A stretch of 64,000 bases of DNA, taken from positions 124,001 through 188,000 of the forward strand of contig CAVSCD010000015.1 of assembly GCA_963726335.1 (NCBI GenBank). The letters are read 5' to 3'. Both the position numbers and the translations under genes were made by a program. Below are positions 11,502-18,448 of this stretch, piece by piece (the first letter of the stretch is position 1; every line of letters starts with the position of its first letter). The stretch is from CAVSCD01 sp963726335 (lineage in GTDB: Bacteria; Acidobacteriota; Aminicenantia; Aminicenantales; UBA8522). The notes beneath the pieces were generated by a model. It was not told the origin of the DNA. It searched no databases and saw only the letters and a list, made by a program, of their open reading frames with translations.

Positions 11502-11669
11502 CTAGCGGGGCTTTTTCTTTTCAGAATCGGCATCGACGATCTTGTCGCCCGGAATGTCCTCTTCGATGGCTTCGTCCTCGGGAAACAGGAGCTGGGTTCC
11601 GCAGGCGCTGCAGAACTGCACTTTCTCGTCGATGATCGACTGGCAGAACGGACATTTCTTGAGTGCCAT
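11502..11669 (-). CDS. Small zinc-ribbon protein with acidic/basic tail
   Basis: 55 residues, starting MALKKCPFCQSIIDEKVQFCSACG: two CxxC pairs form a zinc ribbon, followed by an acidic stretch (EDEAIEEDIPGD) and a basic end (EKKKPR). AGGAAG lies about 7 bases before the ATG at 11669. It is encoded just downstream of tRNA-Gln on the same strand and may share its transcript. Zinc ribbons of this size can bind nucleic acid or proteins; no specific role can be read from it. The ribbon resembles those at the N-termini of the two nearby kinases. Confidence 0.7.
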   Translation of the reverse strand: MALKKCPFCQSIIDEKVQFCSACGTQLLFPEDEAIEEDIPGDKIVDADSEKKKPR

Positions 11670-11722
11670 AGTCTTCTTCCTTATCGCTGTCGCTCTGTCG
11701 TTGGCAATCGGGGAGTGGAGGT

Positions 11723-11796
11723 TGGCTGGGAAGCCTGGATTCGAACCAAGATTCCATGATCCAGAGTCATGTGTCCTGCCCTTGGACGACTTCCCA
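11723..11796 (-). tRNA. tRNA-Gln (anticodon CTG)
   Basis: Cloverleaf on the minus strand: acceptor TGGGAAG/CTTCCCA, D stem GTCC/GGAC, anticodon stem CATGA/TCATG with loop CTCTGGA (anticodon CTG), T arm CTTGG-TTCGAAT-CCAGG, discriminator G and an encoded CCA. All standard tRNA-Gln features are present. Confidence 0.93.
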
Positions 11797-11883
11797 GCAG
11801 GCCTGCACAATGATAGTCAATTCCGGGTTTTTTTTCAACTTCGCCGGCACCTTCGTTTCCGTAACAGAGACAAGCTAACTGAA

Positions 11884-11978
11884 GGGTGGCGCGGCGTGGG
11901 GGCCCCCCGCCAGCCCGGACCGACTGGATTTTCTTGGGACGGAGGGAGGACTGACGGGGGACCGCCGTGACAGGACCC
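11884..11978 (+). repeat. Family B hairpin element, copy 1 (short)
   Basis: It begins GGGTGGCGCGGCG and ends CGCCGTGACAGGACCC, the two conserved termini of the family; the interior differs from the longer copies. The ends pair (TGGCGCGGCG with CGCCGTGACA, one G-A mismatch). It lies in the gap between tRNA-Gln and the YbhN-like gene, where I see no coding sequence. Confidence 0.6.
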
Positions 11979-12028
11979 TAAGCCAAAACCAAACAAACAC
12001 AGAAACGAAGGTATGCATTTCCCCTTAA

Positions 12029-12056
12029 TTGACAGGCCAATCGGGCCTCTGATAAC
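12029..12056 (+). promoter_or_regulatory. Promoter of the YbhN-like gene
   Basis: TTGACA (12029-12034), 16-base spacer, GATAAC (12051-12056). The start codon is only 14 bases beyond the -10 box and lacks a ribosome site, so the leader would be about 8 nt. Confidence 0.5.
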
Positions 12057-12070
12057 ATGAATCCGCCATC

Positions 12071-13099
12071 ATGAGGAAAAGCTGGGTTCGCTATGCCGTT
12101 GTCTTCGGGCTGACGGCGGTCTTCCTCTTTTTCTTTTTCCGGGGCGTGGATTGGGGCGAGGTCGTCCGACATCTGGGCCGGGTCGATGTGTTTTTCTTTA
12201 TCCTGAGCCTCTGCCTGGTGCCCCTCCATCTCGTGACGCGCTCCCTTCGCTGGCGCTGCCTGATGGTCCACGAAAAGCCGTCCGTCAAGATGGGTAACAT
12301 GGTCTCCGCCAACGCCGTCGGTTTCGGCGTCAACTCCATCTTCCCCGGCCGGATCGGCGAGCTCGTGCGGCCGCTCTACCTGGCCCAAAAGGAAAAGACC
12401 AGTAAAGGCTATGCCATGGGCACGATCGTCGTCGAGCGCATCTTCGACATGTTCACCATGTGCTTCCTGCTGGGCGTTTTTCTTCTGGCCGGGCCGCTCT
12501 ACGCATCCCGCTTCCAGGTGTCGGCCGAAGCTCACGCCAGCCTCCGGCTCTGGGGCTTCGTGGGGTTGGGCGTGGCTTCGCTTCTTCTCGTTTTCAGCCT
12601 GGCGCTCTATTTTTTCAAGGATCCGACCCTCAAGGTGATCGGCTTTTTCCTCCGCCCCCTGCCGCCGCGGCTCTCCGGGAAAGCGCTGGCCCTGTTCGAT
12701 GAATTCATCGCCGGACTGAAGTTCTTTCAGGACCTCAAGACCCTTGTCCTCTATGTCCTGTTTTCTTTCGTCGTCTGGCTGGGGATCATCCTTTTCTACT
12801 GGGTGTTTTTCATCTCGTTCAGGATCACGATCCCGTATTACGCGCTCTTTCCCTACGTGTTCCTGACCATGGTCGGCGCCTCCATCCCGACACCGGGGAT
12901 GGTCGGCGGCTTCCACTACTTTTCCAAGCTGGGTTTGACCCAACTCTACGCGGTCGACCCGAACCTGGCGCTGGGAGCGACCATCGTCGTCCACGCCGTC
13001 CAGATCCTGATGACAACCTTGATCGCCTATGTTATATTGTGGAAAGAGGGGATGAGTCTTTTTCAGGTTAAAAGACTGGGGGAGGAGAAACAGCCATGA
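12071..13099 (+). CDS. YbhN/UPF0104 family integral membrane protein (flippase-like)
   Basis: 342 residues with about eight hydrophobic segments, starting MRKSWVRYAVVFGLTAVFLFFFFRGVDW. FGVNSIFPGRIGELVRPLYL and a glutamate in TIVVERIFDMFTM are typical of the LPG_synthase_TM/YbhN family (PF03706). These proteins resemble the membrane part of lysylphosphatidylglycerol synthase and are thought to move or modify lipids or lipid-linked sugars. ASIPTPGMVGGFHYF near the C-terminus also fits. The stop overlaps the nrdR start (ATGA at 13096-13099), implying translational coupling. The substrate is unknown. Confidence 0.8.
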   Translation: MRKSWVRYAVVFGLTAVFLFFFFRGVDWGEVVRHLGRVDVFFFILSLCLVPLHLVTRSLRWRCLMVHEKPSVKMGNMVSANAVGFGVNSIFPGRIGELVRPLYLAQKEKTSKGYAMGTIVVERIFDMFTMCFLLGVFLLAGPLYASRFQVSAEAHASLRLWGFVGLGVASLLLVFSLALYFFKDPTLKVIGFFLRPLPPRLSGKALALFDEFIAGLKFFQDLKTLVLYVLFSFVVWLGIILFYWVFFISFRITIPYYALFPYVFLTMVGASIPTPGMVGGFHYFSKLGLTQLYAVDPNLALGATIVVHAVQILMTTLIAYVILWKEGMSLFQVKRLGEEKQP

Positions 13100-13548
13100 A
13101 ATGCCCGTTCTGCGGACACCCCGACAGCAAAGTCATCGATTCCCGCGAGAGCAAGAAAGGCATCTCCATCCGCCGCCGCCGGGAGTGCATTTCCTGCCTG
13201 AAACGGTTCACGACCTACGAGAAGATCGAGGAGATCCCCTACATGGTCGTCAAGAAGGACGGCATCCGCCAGCCCTTCGACGGTCAGAAACTCCTCCGCG
13301 GCCTGCTCAAGGCCTGCGAGAAACGGCCTGTCCCGATCGGCCGGCTCGAAGAGATCGTGGAGGAGATCGAGAACAAGGTCCAGGAGCGGCCGGAAAAGGA
13401 GATCGCCTCCTCGGAGATCGGGCAGCTGGTCATGGAGAAACTCAGGGCCCTGGATAAGGTCGCTTACGTCCGTTTCGCCTCGGTTTACCGGGAATTCAAG
13501 GACGTTATGGAGTTCAAACAGGAGGCCGAGACGCTCCTCAAGGAGTAG
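13096..13548 (+). CDS. nrdR: Transcriptional regulator NrdR
   Basis: 150 residues, the normal family length. The N-terminal zinc ribbon has two Cys pairs (MKCPFCGHPDSKVID and RRRECISCLKRF), followed by an ATP-cone domain (VVKKDGIRQPFDGQKLLRGL). NrdR senses ATP/dATP and represses ribonucleotide reductase genes through NrdR boxes. No ribonucleotide reductase gene is in the window. The start overlaps the end of the YbhN-like gene by 4 bases; the hsp20 frame follows 15 bases later, so these are probably one operon. Confidence 0.95.
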   Translation: MKCPFCGHPDSKVIDSRESKKGISIRRRRECISCLKRFTTYEKIEEIPYMVVKKDGIRQPFDGQKLLRGLLKACEKRPVPIGRLEEIVEEIENKVQERPEKEIASSEIGQLVMEKLRALDKVAYVRFASVYREFKDVMEFKQEAETLLKE

Positions 13549-13563
13549 TCGTCCGGCGAACCG

Positions 13564-14017
13564 ATGGTCCGAAAGATCAAACCGGTCTTCCGGCAGGTCG
13601 AGATTCAGACCGAGGTCGACCGCATCCAGCGCGACCGGGTCGTCCGGGTGGATACCGTTCCCCGGATCGATGAATTCTGGCTGCCGCCGGTGGATATCTT
13701 CGAAAAGGCGGGCGAGATCGTTGTCGAGGCCGAGATCCCCGGGGTTGTGCAGGCGGACATCACGATCACCGTCCAGAGCAACCGGGTGGAGATCAAAGGC
13801 GCCAAGAAGGAAGTCCGCTCCGGCCGGGAAGGCCAGGTATCTCCGCTTGGAGCGCGAGTTCGGCCGTTTTCGACGGCTCATCGCCCTGCCCTGCGCGGTG
13901 GTGCCGGACAAGGCCAGGGCTTTTCTGGACAACGGCGTGCTCATCGTCCTGCTGCTGAAGTACCAGCCCGACGAAAATGTCGAGATCGAGATCCAGCGTC
14001 TGAAGGAAGACGAATAA
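13564..14017 (+). pseudogene. Hsp20/alpha-crystallin small heat-shock protein, one frameshift
   Basis: The N-terminal half (VDTVPRIDEFWLPPVDIFEKAGEIVVEAEIPGV) is a typical alpha-crystallin start. The frame is lost near 13835, after VEIKGAKKEVRSGREG, and continues as RYLRLEREFGRFRRLIALPC in the next frame, ending LKEDE at 14017. Corrected length is about 150 residues, normal for Hsp20. Because the original frame is also the frame of lon, reading straight on gives an artificial 956-codon Hsp20-Lon fusion. Small heat-shock proteins hold unfolding proteins; pairing with lon suggests a proteostasis operon. One inserted or deleted base separates this from an intact gene. Confidence 0.75.
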
Positions 14018-14031
14018 CCCGGAGGAGTGTG

Positions 14032-16434
14032 ATGGCTGAAAAGGATGACAAGAACGGAGAAACCTTCGAAGAGCTGATCGAGGAAAAGGACCAGAAGCTC
14101 CAGATCCCGCCCAAGCTGCCCGTCCTGCTTCTCCGCGACATCGTCGTCTTTCCCTACATGATCGCCCCGCTGTTCGTCGGCCGGGAAAAATCCAAGGCCG
14201 CCATCGACAACTCCCTGTCGACGCACCGGATGATCCTTCTCCTGACCCAGAAGGAAATGGAAGTCGAAGACCCCAAGCGGGAGGACGTCTACGACGTGGG
14301 GACGGTCGCCCTGATCATGCGGATGCTCAAGCTCCCGGACGGCCGGATCAGGATCCTGGCCCAGGGGCTCATCCGCGCCAAGATCGAATCCTACGAGGAC
14401 GACCAGGGTTACATCCAGGCCCAGATCTCTGTCCTCCACGAGCCGGACATCAAGGAAAGCGGCATCGAGAACGAGGCCCTGATCCGCAACGTCCGCAGCG
14501 GCCTGGAGAAGGCCACCTCCATGGGCAAGAACATCCCCCCGGAAGTCCTGATCATCGCGGCCAATGTCGAGGAGATGGGCCGGCTGGCCGACCTGACCGC
14601 CGCCAACCTCGAGCTCCGCGTCGAGGACGCCCAGAAGATCCTGGAGGTGCCCGACCCCGTCCAGCGCCTGAAAAGGGTTTACGAGCTCCTGACCAAGGAA
14701 CTCGAACTCCTGGACATGCAGTCGCGCATCACGACCGAGGCCAAGGGCGAAATGGACAAGCTGCAGCGGCAGTATTACCTCCGCCAGCAAATGAAGGCCA
14801 TCCAGAAAGAGCTCGGTGAGGGCACGGAGATCCAGGAAGAGATCAAGGCCTACCAGGACAAGCTCGCGAAACTCAAGGTCGCCGCCGAAGTCAGGGAGGA
14901 GCTGGACAAGCAGATCACCCGGCTGGCCCAGATGCATCCGGAATCCGCCGAGACGGCGGTCGTCCGCAACTACCTCGACTGGATGTTCGCGCTTCCCTGG
15001 AACAAGGCGACCGTCGACAACCTCGACCTCAAGAAGGCCAAGAAGATCCTGGACGAAGACCACTATGGGCTGAACAAGGTCAAGGAGCGCATCCTCGAAT
15101 ACCTGGCCGTCCGTTCGCTCTCGAAAAAGCTCAAGGGCCCGATCCTCTGCTTCGTCGGGCCCCCGGGAGTGGGGAAGACCTCGCTCGGCAAATCGATCGC
15201 CCGGGCCCTGGGCCGCGAATTCATCCGCATCTCCCTGGGCGGCGTTCGCGACGAGGCCGAGATCCGGGGACACCGCCGGACCTATGTGGGCGCCATGCCG
15301 GGACGGATCGTCCAGGGAATCCGCCGGGCGAGCTCGAACAACCCCGTCTTCATGATGGATGAGGTGGACAAGATCGGCGCCGATTTCCGGGGCGACCCGT
15401 CCTCGGCCCTCCTCGAGGTCCTGGACCCCGAGCAGAACTATTCGTTCCGCGACCATTACCTGGGCGTGCCGTTCGACCTCTCCAAGGTCATGTTCATCAC
15501 CACGGCCAACCTCCTCGACCCCATCCAGCCGGCCTTCCGCGACCGCATGGAGGTCCTCGAGCTCCCCGGATATACCGAGGAAGAAAAGCTCCAGATCGCC
15601 CTCCAGCATCTCGTGCCCAAGCAGGTCAAGGAGCACGCGCTGGACGGCAAGCTGATCCTCTTCACGCCGGGCGCGCTCAAGCGGATGATCGAGCTCTACA
15701 CCCGGGAGGCCGGTGTCCGGAACCTGGAGCGGGAGATCGCCTCGGTCTGCCGCAAGGTCGCCCGGAAAGTGGCGGAGGGCAAGCGAAAGCTCTACCGGAT
15801 CACGGGCGGGAACGTCGAGAAGTACCTCGGGCCGCCGCGGATATTCAAGGACCAGCTCCTGAAAAAGGACCAGGTCGGCGTGGCCACGGGCGTCGCCTGG
15901 ACGGCCACCGGGGGCGAAATCCTGTTTGTCGAAGTCACCAAGATGAAGGGAAAGGGGATCCTGTCGCTCACCGGATCTTTGGGCGATGTCATGAAGGAGT
16001 CCGCCCAGGCCGCCTTGAGCTACGCCCGGGCGCACGCCGAGGACTACGCGATCGACCCCGATATCTTCGCCGAATTCGATTTCCACATCCATATTCCCGA
16101 GGGCGCCATCCCCAAGGACGGCCCTTCGGCCGGCATCACCATCGCCACGGCCCTGATCTCCGTCTGCACCGACTCCAAGGTCCGGCGGGACGTGGCCATG
16201 ACCGGGGAGATCACGCTCAGGGGCAACGTTCTGCCCGTCGGCGGGGTCAAGGAGAAGGTCCTGGCGGCGCAGCGGGCCGGGGTGCGCAGAATGATCATCC
16301 CCGCGCCCAATAAAAAGGACCTGCTCGATATTCCGCCGAAGATTCTGAAAAATATGGAATTCATCTTTGTCGAGGAGATCAAGGACGTCTTCGACCACGC
16401 CCTGATCAAGCCGCAGGCAGAGACTAAGGCCTGA
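14032..16434 (+). CDS. lon: ATP-dependent protease Lon
   Basis: 800 residues, normal for bacterial Lon. It starts MAEKDDKNGETF at 14032 with GGAGGAG 5-6 bases upstream, 15 bases after the Hsp20 stop. The N-terminal LON domain (LPVLLLRDIVVFPYMIAPLFVGR) is followed by coiled-coil linker, an AAA+ module with Walker A GPPGVGKTS (about residue 377) and Walker B VFMMDEVDKIG, and the protease domain with catalytic Ser in PKDGPSAGIT (about 699) and Lys in GGVKEKVLAA (about 742). It degrades damaged and regulatory proteins in the cytoplasm. The ThiL start follows the Lon stop by 2 bases, so the operon probably runs on. Confidence 0.97.
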   Translation: MAEKDDKNGETFEELIEEKDQKLQIPPKLPVLLLRDIVVFPYMIAPLFVGREKSKAAIDNSLSTHRMILLLTQKEMEVEDPKREDVYDVGTVALIMRMLKLPDGRIRILAQGLIRAKIESYEDDQGYIQAQISVLHEPDIKESGIENEALIRNVRSGLEKATSMGKNIPPEVLIIAANVEEMGRLADLTAANLELRVEDAQKILEVPDPVQRLKRVYELLTKELELLDMQSRITTEAKGEMDKLQRQYYLRQQMKAIQKELGEGTEIQEEIKAYQDKLAKLKVAAEVREELDKQITRLAQMHPESAETAVVRNYLDWMFALPWNKATVDNLDLKKAKKILDEDHYGLNKVKERILEYLAVRSLSKKLKGPILCFVGPPGVGKTSLGKSIARALGREFIRISLGGVRDEAEIRGHRRTYVGAMPGRIVQGIRRASSNNPVFMMDEVDKIGADFRGDPSSALLEVLDPEQNYSFRDHYLGVPFDLSKVMFITTANLLDPIQPAFRDRMEVLELPGYTEEEKLQIALQHLVPKQVKEHALDGKLILFTPGALKRMIELYTREAGVRNLEREIASVCRKVARKVAEGKRKLYRITGGNVEKYLGPPRIFKDQLLKKDQVGVATGVAWTATGGEILFVEVTKMKGKGILSLTGSLGDVMKESAQAALSYARAHAEDYAIDPDIFAEFDFHIHIPEGAIPKDGPSAGITIATALISVCTDSKVRRDVAMTGEITLRGNVLPVGGVKEKVLAAQRAGVRRMIIPAPNKKDLLDIPPKILKNMEFIFVEEIKDVFDHALIKPQAETKA

Positions 16435-16436
16435 GC

Positions 16437-17411
16437 ATGAGGCTCCGGTCCCTTCGCGAGCGGGAGCTCGTGGCGGGCATCCGCCGGGACTTCGCGGGGA
16501 CAGGGCGGGGGGTGCGGCTGGGCATCGGCGACGACGCCGCCCTCGTCACGCCGGGTCGCGCCGGCTTGCTCCTCACGACCGACCTCCTCATCGAGGACGT
16601 GCATTTCACGACGGCCATCCAACCCGCCTATCTCCTGGGACGCAAGTCGCTCAACGTCAACGTGAGCGATATCGCGGCCATGGGCGGGCGGCCCCGGTTC
16701 GCCCTTCTCGGGCTGGGGTTGAAGGCGGGCCTCAAGGGGGAGTGGGTGGAGGCGTTTTTCTCCGGTTTCAAGTCGGCGGCGGTCGAAGCCGGGGTGGCGC
16801 TCGTCGGGGGCGATATCTCGGCCTCGAAAATGATCTGCATTTCGGTGACCCTCGCCGGCGACGCGGAGCGGTGCGTCCGGCGCAGCGGCGCGCGGCCGGG
16901 CGACCTCATCTTCGTCTCCGGTGCCCTCGGTCAGGCCGCGGCCGGGCTCGGGCTCCTCAAAAGGGGGTTCAGGCTGGGCAGGGACCCGGAAGCCGATCTC
17001 CTGATCAAAGCCTTTCTGGACCCGGTCCCCCGGGTGCGGCTCGGCAGGGAGCTCGGGCGGAAGCGGCTCGCGTCCGCCATGATCGACACGAGCGACGGCC
17101 TGTCCGTCGACCTGCTGCACCTCTGCGAAGAGAGCCAGTGCGGCGCCGACGTCGACCTCCAGGCGCTCCCCATATCTTCCGAGCTCCGGTCTTTCGGGAG
17201 AAAGCCCGAGGACCTCGCTCTCCACGGGGGAGAGGACTACCAGCTGCTGTTTGCCGTACCGCCGGGGCGGCTCCTCGGGGTCTCGAGATTAAAGAAAAGA
17301 TACGGCCTCTATCAGATCGGGGCCTTCCGGTCGGGGAGGGGGATCTCTGTGGTGGACGGCCGGGGAAGGAAGCGGCCGCTCGAGCCCCGTGGCTTCGAGC
17401 ACCTCGCCTGA
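16437..17411 (+). CDS. thiL: Thiamine-monophosphate kinase
   Basis: 324 residues. The first half has the ThiL signature GIGDDAALVTP, the metal-binding region TTDLLIEDVHFT and NVSDIAAMGGRP; DTSDGLSVDLLHL and HGGEDYQLLFAV follow, all conserved in ThiL. It phosphorylates thiamine phosphate to the diphosphate cofactor using ATP. SelD and PurM share this fold, but the SelD active-site Cys/Sec loop is absent, so ThiL is the better call. It starts 2 bases after lon and ends 3 bases before convergent dapF, leaving no room for a separate terminator. Confidence 0.93.
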   Translation: MRLRSLRERELVAGIRRDFAGTGRGVRLGIGDDAALVTPGRAGLLLTTDLLIEDVHFTTAIQPAYLLGRKSLNVNVSDIAAMGGRPRFALLGLGLKAGLKGEWVEAFFSGFKSAAVEAGVALVGGDISASKMICISVTLAGDAERCVRRSGARPGDLIFVSGALGQAAAGLGLLKRGFRLGRDPEADLLIKAFLDPVPRVRLGRELGRKRLASAMIDTSDGLSVDLLHLCEESQCGADVDLQALPISSELRSFGRKPEDLALHGGEDYQLLFAVPPGRLLGVSRLKKRYGLYQIGAFRSGRGISVVDGRGRKRPLEPRGFEHLA

Positions 17412-17414
17412 TTT

Positions 17415-18257
17415 CTAAAGAAGCTTTCCTTCGAAGACAAGCTCGGCGGGGCCGGACTGGTAGATCCTGTCTTTTTCCCATTCGACGACGATACTGCCCA
17501 TCGCCGTCCGGACCGCCACCTTCCGGTCGGCCAGGTTCTTGAGGATCGCGGCCACGGCCGCCGCCGAGGAACCGCTGCCTGAGGACATCGTCTCGCCGAC
17601 GCCCCTTTCCCAGAAGCGGACCTCGATCTCGCCGCGGCTGAGCACCCGGATGAACTCGACGTTCGTCCGCTGGGGAAAGAACGGATGGGACTCGACCTCG
17701 CGGCCGATCTCCTGCCATTCGGTCCGGGCGGGGAATTCGTCAAAAAAGATGCCGCAGTGGGGATTTCCGATGGAGACGGCCGTGATCGAGTAGGTTTTTC
17801 CGTGAATGGGCAGGGGGTGATCAACGAGCCTCTCGTGGGGGGCGCCGTCGTTGAACGGTATGTCTTCCGAAGCGAATCGGGGAATCCCCATCTCCACCCG
17901 GATGCGGGATGGCTGTCCCTCGATCTCGATAAGGGAGCACTCCCTGTCCCCGGTCGCCGCCCGGAAGACGATCCTCGGGCCGGAGATCGCTTTCCCGGCG
18001 AAGTAATGGGCCGCGGCGCAGCGCAGCCCGTTCCCGGAGATCTCGGCCTCCGAGCCGTCGGCGTTGAAGATCCTGAATTCCGCGAGGGCCGCGGAACGGT
18101 CCTTGACCGAGACGAGGATCAGCCCGTCGGCGCCGACCCCGGTATGGCGCTCGCAGATCCTTCGGGTGAGGGCGGAAACGTCGGGGATCCCGCCGCTGTC
18201 TTCAGTATCGACGATCAGAAAGTCATTCCCCAAGGAGTGAGCTTTGGTGAACCTCAT
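17415..18257 (-). CDS. dapF: Diaminopimelate epimerase, second catalytic Cys replaced by Ser
   Basis: 280 residues, normal DapF length. The first half has HSLGNDFLIVD, HTGVGADGLILV and the first catalytic cysteine in SGNGLRCAAAHY (Cys80); SIGNPHCGIF is also conserved. The second half should read GETxACGSGACA with the second catalytic cysteine, but here it is GVGETMSSGSGSSAAA, with Ser226 at that position. DapF normally interconverts LL- and meso-diaminopimelate using two cysteines for peptidoglycan and lysine synthesis. The Ser variant may be a lineage-specific working form or signal altered chemistry. The ATG (18255-18257) lies one base from repeat A1, whose terminus supplies the only Shine-Dalgarno-like CAGG. 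Confidence 0.85.
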   Translation of the reverse strand: MRFTKAHSLGNDFLIVDTEDSGGIPDVSALTRRICERHTGVGADGLILVSVKDRSAALAEFRIFNADGSEAEISGNGLRCAAAHYFAGKAISGPRIVFRAATGDRECSLIEIEGQPSRIRVEMGIPRFASEDIPFNDGAPHERLVDHPLPIHGKTYSITAVSIGNPHCGIFFDEFPARTEWQEIGREVESHPFFPQRTNVEFIRVLSRGEIEVRFWERGVGETMSSGSGSSAAAVAAILKNLADRKVAVRTAMGSIVVEWEKDRIYQSGPAELVFEGKLL

Positions 18258-18258
18258 C

Positions 18259-18448
18259 TAGCCTGACCTATTCATAAAAACGCCTTGTTTTCTATTCTAT
18301 CATTTTTTAAGACGGAGTTTTTGCCCTCCGGGCGAGCCGATTCGGCCCCATCTGCTTCGTTCTCGGGGTTCGCTGTACCAAAGAGTACAGCTTCACCCCT
18401 CGGGCCTCGCACCTGGGGGCCGCTTCGGCTCGTGAAGAGTCCAGGCTA
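18259..18448. mobile_element. Family A MITE-like element, copy 1
   Basis: 190 bp bounded by imperfect terminal inverted repeats: TAGCCTGACCTATTCATAA at the left and, as reverse complement, TAGCCTGGACTCTTCACGAG at the right. The interior contains a hairpin, GGGGT-GCTGTAC...GTACAGC-ACCCC, near 18355-18400. The right terminus provides the TAG stop codon of the DegP-like gene, and the left terminus sits one base from the dapF ATG, so the element fills the whole intergenic gap. There is no transposase, so if mobile it is non-autonomous. Copy 2 is at 36965-37121. Confidence 0.7.

Noticed and set aside
13063..16398. 1111-codon open frame on the minus strand
   Set aside because: It is exactly antisense to lon. 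High GC at third codon positions keeps the opposite strand open; the translation is Asp/Leu/Val-rich with no domain pattern.
16437..17411. Selenide-water dikinase (SelD) as the identity of the ThiL gene
   Set aside because: It was considered because of the nearby candidate selenoprotein, but the SelD N-terminal Cys/Sec loop is absent and ThiL-specific motifs are present.
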